Origin: JBHEKP01 sp041859375
Lineage (GTDB): Bacteria; Hydrogenedentota; Hydrogenedentia; Hydrogenedentales; CAITNO01
DNA length: 14,374 nucleotides
Assembly: GCA_041859375.1 (NCBI GenBank)
Contig: JBHEKP010000224.1
Location: 1-14,374, forward strand
Direction: 5' to 3'
The translations under genes and the position numbers were made by a program. Positions 13,542 through 14,374 of this stretch are shown in pieces (the stretch's first letter is position 1; each line of letters begins with the position of its first letter). Below the pieces are notes generated by a model. It saw nothing but the letters and a program-made list of their open reading frames with translations, searched no databases and was not told the DNA's origin.

Positions 13542-14105
13542 CTACTTGGACGCGATCACCACCTCGATGAACAGGTCCAGGAACTCCTGCGGCCTGCGGC
13601 CGGGGCGGTCCTGCTTGTTGAACGCCGCCACGAGCGTGTCGTAGTCCTCGTGGTGCATCCGGTCCGTCTTGTACAGCTCGTACATGGGCGCCGTCTCGTG
13701 GACCCCGTCGCGGTTGCGGGGGCAGCCCACCTTCGTGTGCAGGGTGAATCCCTTGAACTTGCCGTCGCGGGTCTCCTCCAGGCGGAAGGGGTAGAGGCGG
13801 CACAGGATCGGGCGCGACTCATAGATCCGGCAGAAGCGCGTTTTCTTGTCGAGGAAATAGCAACCCTTCTTCTCGTCCCGCCTCAGCGCCATCAGGTACT
13901 TTTCGCCGTCCGCGCGCAGCCAGGTCGGGTCGTTCTTGTTGACGCCCTCGATCTCCTCCGGCGTCAGGAACTCCAGAAACTCGTGGGGGTTCTCGCCGGT
14001 CTCCATGGCGATGCGCAGCACGTCCCAGGGCGTGGGAAGGCACACCACGTCGCGGCAGCAGTGGCTGCAATGATGGCATTTGAAATTGACGGTGTCTCGG
14101 CCCAT
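13542..14105 (-). CDS. YkgJ family cysteine-cluster protein (putative metal/Fe-S binding)
   Basis: 187 aa from ATG 14105, with GGGAG about 9 nt upstream; longer readings to 14204 are unsupported. The N-terminus has FKCHHCSHCC (8-17): Cys10, Cys13, Cys16, Cys17, then Cys22. A second cluster follows with GCYFLDKKTRFCRIYESRPILCRLYPF, Cys82, Cys92 and Cys102, plus Cys128. The CxxCxxCC plus C-x(9)-C...RPxxCRxYPF pattern is the hallmark of the YkgJ/UPF0153 family, long described as zinc/iron-chelating or Fe-S proteins without a firmly known reaction. Cytoplasmic, no signal peptide. It lies 100 nt downstream of hydE on the same strand, so a role in metallocofactor handling near a hydrogenase maturase is possible but not shown. 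Ends 56 nt before brnT. Confidence 0.85.
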   Translation of the reverse strand: MGRDTVNFKCHHCSHCCRDVVCLPTPWDVLRIAMETGENPHEFLEFLTPEEIEGVNKNDPTWLRADGEKYLMALRRDEKKGCYFLDKKTRFCRIYESRPILCRLYPFRLEETRDGKFKGFTLHTKVGCPRNRDGVHETAPMYELYKTDRMHHEDYDTLVAAFNKQDRPGRRPQEFLDLFIEVVIASK

Positions 14106-14150
14106 GACTGCGTACTCCCTGAAGGCCCGGCCGGAATTGGCGGGCACAAG

Positions 14151-14156
14151 GTTATA
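14151..14156 (-). promoter_or_regulatory. Possible -10 element upstream of the YkgJ-family gene
   Basis: TATAAC on the minus strand (5/6 match) is 45-50 nt upstream of the ATG at 14105 in otherwise GC-rich DNA. No convincing -35 lies at 16-18 nt, so the gene may instead be read from hydE. Confidence 0.25.
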
Positions 14157-14205
14157 CACCACCGGCGGGCAAAAATGCATGCGCGCGGACTGGGGGGGCG
14201 GCAAA

Positions 14206-14374
14206 TTACCGGCTTCTGCCGCCGGGGCCGGAACCGGGGATGCGGCCGATGGCGCGGATGCGGGCTTTCATGCAGCCGTGGCAGTCGCGGGCGCTTTCCT
14301 GGATGCAGGCCTTTGCGGGGTAGATTTCGTAAAGCTGGCGGTACTTGGGCGGGGTGAGGTTGGGCATGACGATG
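14206..14374 (-). CDS. hydE: C-terminal end of [FeFe]-hydrogenase H-cluster maturase HydE (radical SAM), truncated by window edge
   Basis: The last 55 codons are present, ending at TAA 14208-14206; the start lies beyond the window. The fragment reads VMPNLTPPKYRQLYEIYPAK, then CIQESARDCHGC and RIRAIGRIPGSGPGG. This closely matches the conserved end of HydE (VMPN-TP-Y-LY-YP-K, C-x(n)-C-x-x-C, IGR--G). HydE is a radical SAM enzyme that helps build the dithiolate-bridged two-iron subcluster of [FeFe] hydrogenase, so the organism likely makes such a hydrogenase. The three Cys in the tail (24, 31 and 34 of the fragment) recall the accessory cluster region. The related PylB would be the main alternative, but the IGR ending favours HydE. 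The radical SAM CxxxCxxC motif is outside the window. Confidence 0.75.
   Translation of the reverse strand, partial: IVMPNLTPPKYRQLYEIYPAKACIQESARDCHGCMKARIRAIGRIPGSGPGGRSR

Noticed and set aside
13486..13803. Upstream extension of the BrnT frame to 13803
   Set aside because: It overlaps the YkgJ-family coding region in another frame and the brnTA promoter; it has no family similarity.
1..14374. CRISPR arrays, IS elements, rRNA and riboswitches
   Set aside because: No regularly spaced repeats, transposase motifs, terminal inverted repeats, rRNA-like or recognisable riboswitch sequences were seen.

Overview
The window reads as chromosomal DNA from a GC-rich, probably uncultured bacterium of the Planctomycetota / PVC / Hydrogenedentota kind. 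This rests on gene content: the tail of an HzsA-related protein, a YVTN-propeller/diheme cytochrome c fusion, a double-Rid-domain protein, a URO-D-superfamily protein, an NPCBM-GH36 alpha-galactosidase and the C-terminus of the [FeFe]-hydrogenase maturase HydE. HydE suggests an anaerobic or facultative H2 metabolism. The phylum call is an inference; no rRNA or single-copy marker gene is present.

Layout. (1) 1-7635, plus strand, GC-rich: HzsA-like tail, YVTN/cytochrome c, Rid-family protein, URO-D-family protein, a 54-codon small ORF directly behind it, a hairpin terminator, then a secreted alpha-galactosidase. (2) 7636-10851: a clearly lower-GC block (sampled 60-base lines give 42% at 8101-8160 and 47% at 9301-9360, against 70% at 7141-7200). 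It carries a compact Type II restriction-modification pair, a PD-(D/E)XK endonuclease followed 8 nt later by an N6-adenine methyltransferase, then a decayed third reading frame. (3) 10852-10928, minus strand: tRNA-Val(TAC), whose 3' end faces the low-GC block. (4) 11065-14374, minus strand, GC-rich, read from the right: hydE (partial), a YkgJ-type cysteine-cluster protein, a brnT-brnA toxin-antitoxin pair with its own promoter/operator, then two tandem paralogous alpha/beta hydrolases.

The regions look functionally separate. Region 1 is surface or periplasmic redox and glycan-degradation chemistry. Region 2 looks like a horizontally acquired defence island at a tRNA, with a possible degenerate copy of the tRNA 3' end at its far side (7680-7706). 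Region 4 holds a hydrogenase maturation gene and a TA module whose promoter, 17-bp palindromic operator and predicted leaderless start are packed into about 40 bp. The closest things to undescribed biology here are the REase-MTase-third-frame island, the 54-aa microprotein coupled to a URO-D-like protein that lacks the usual zinc ligands, and the compact brnTA control site.
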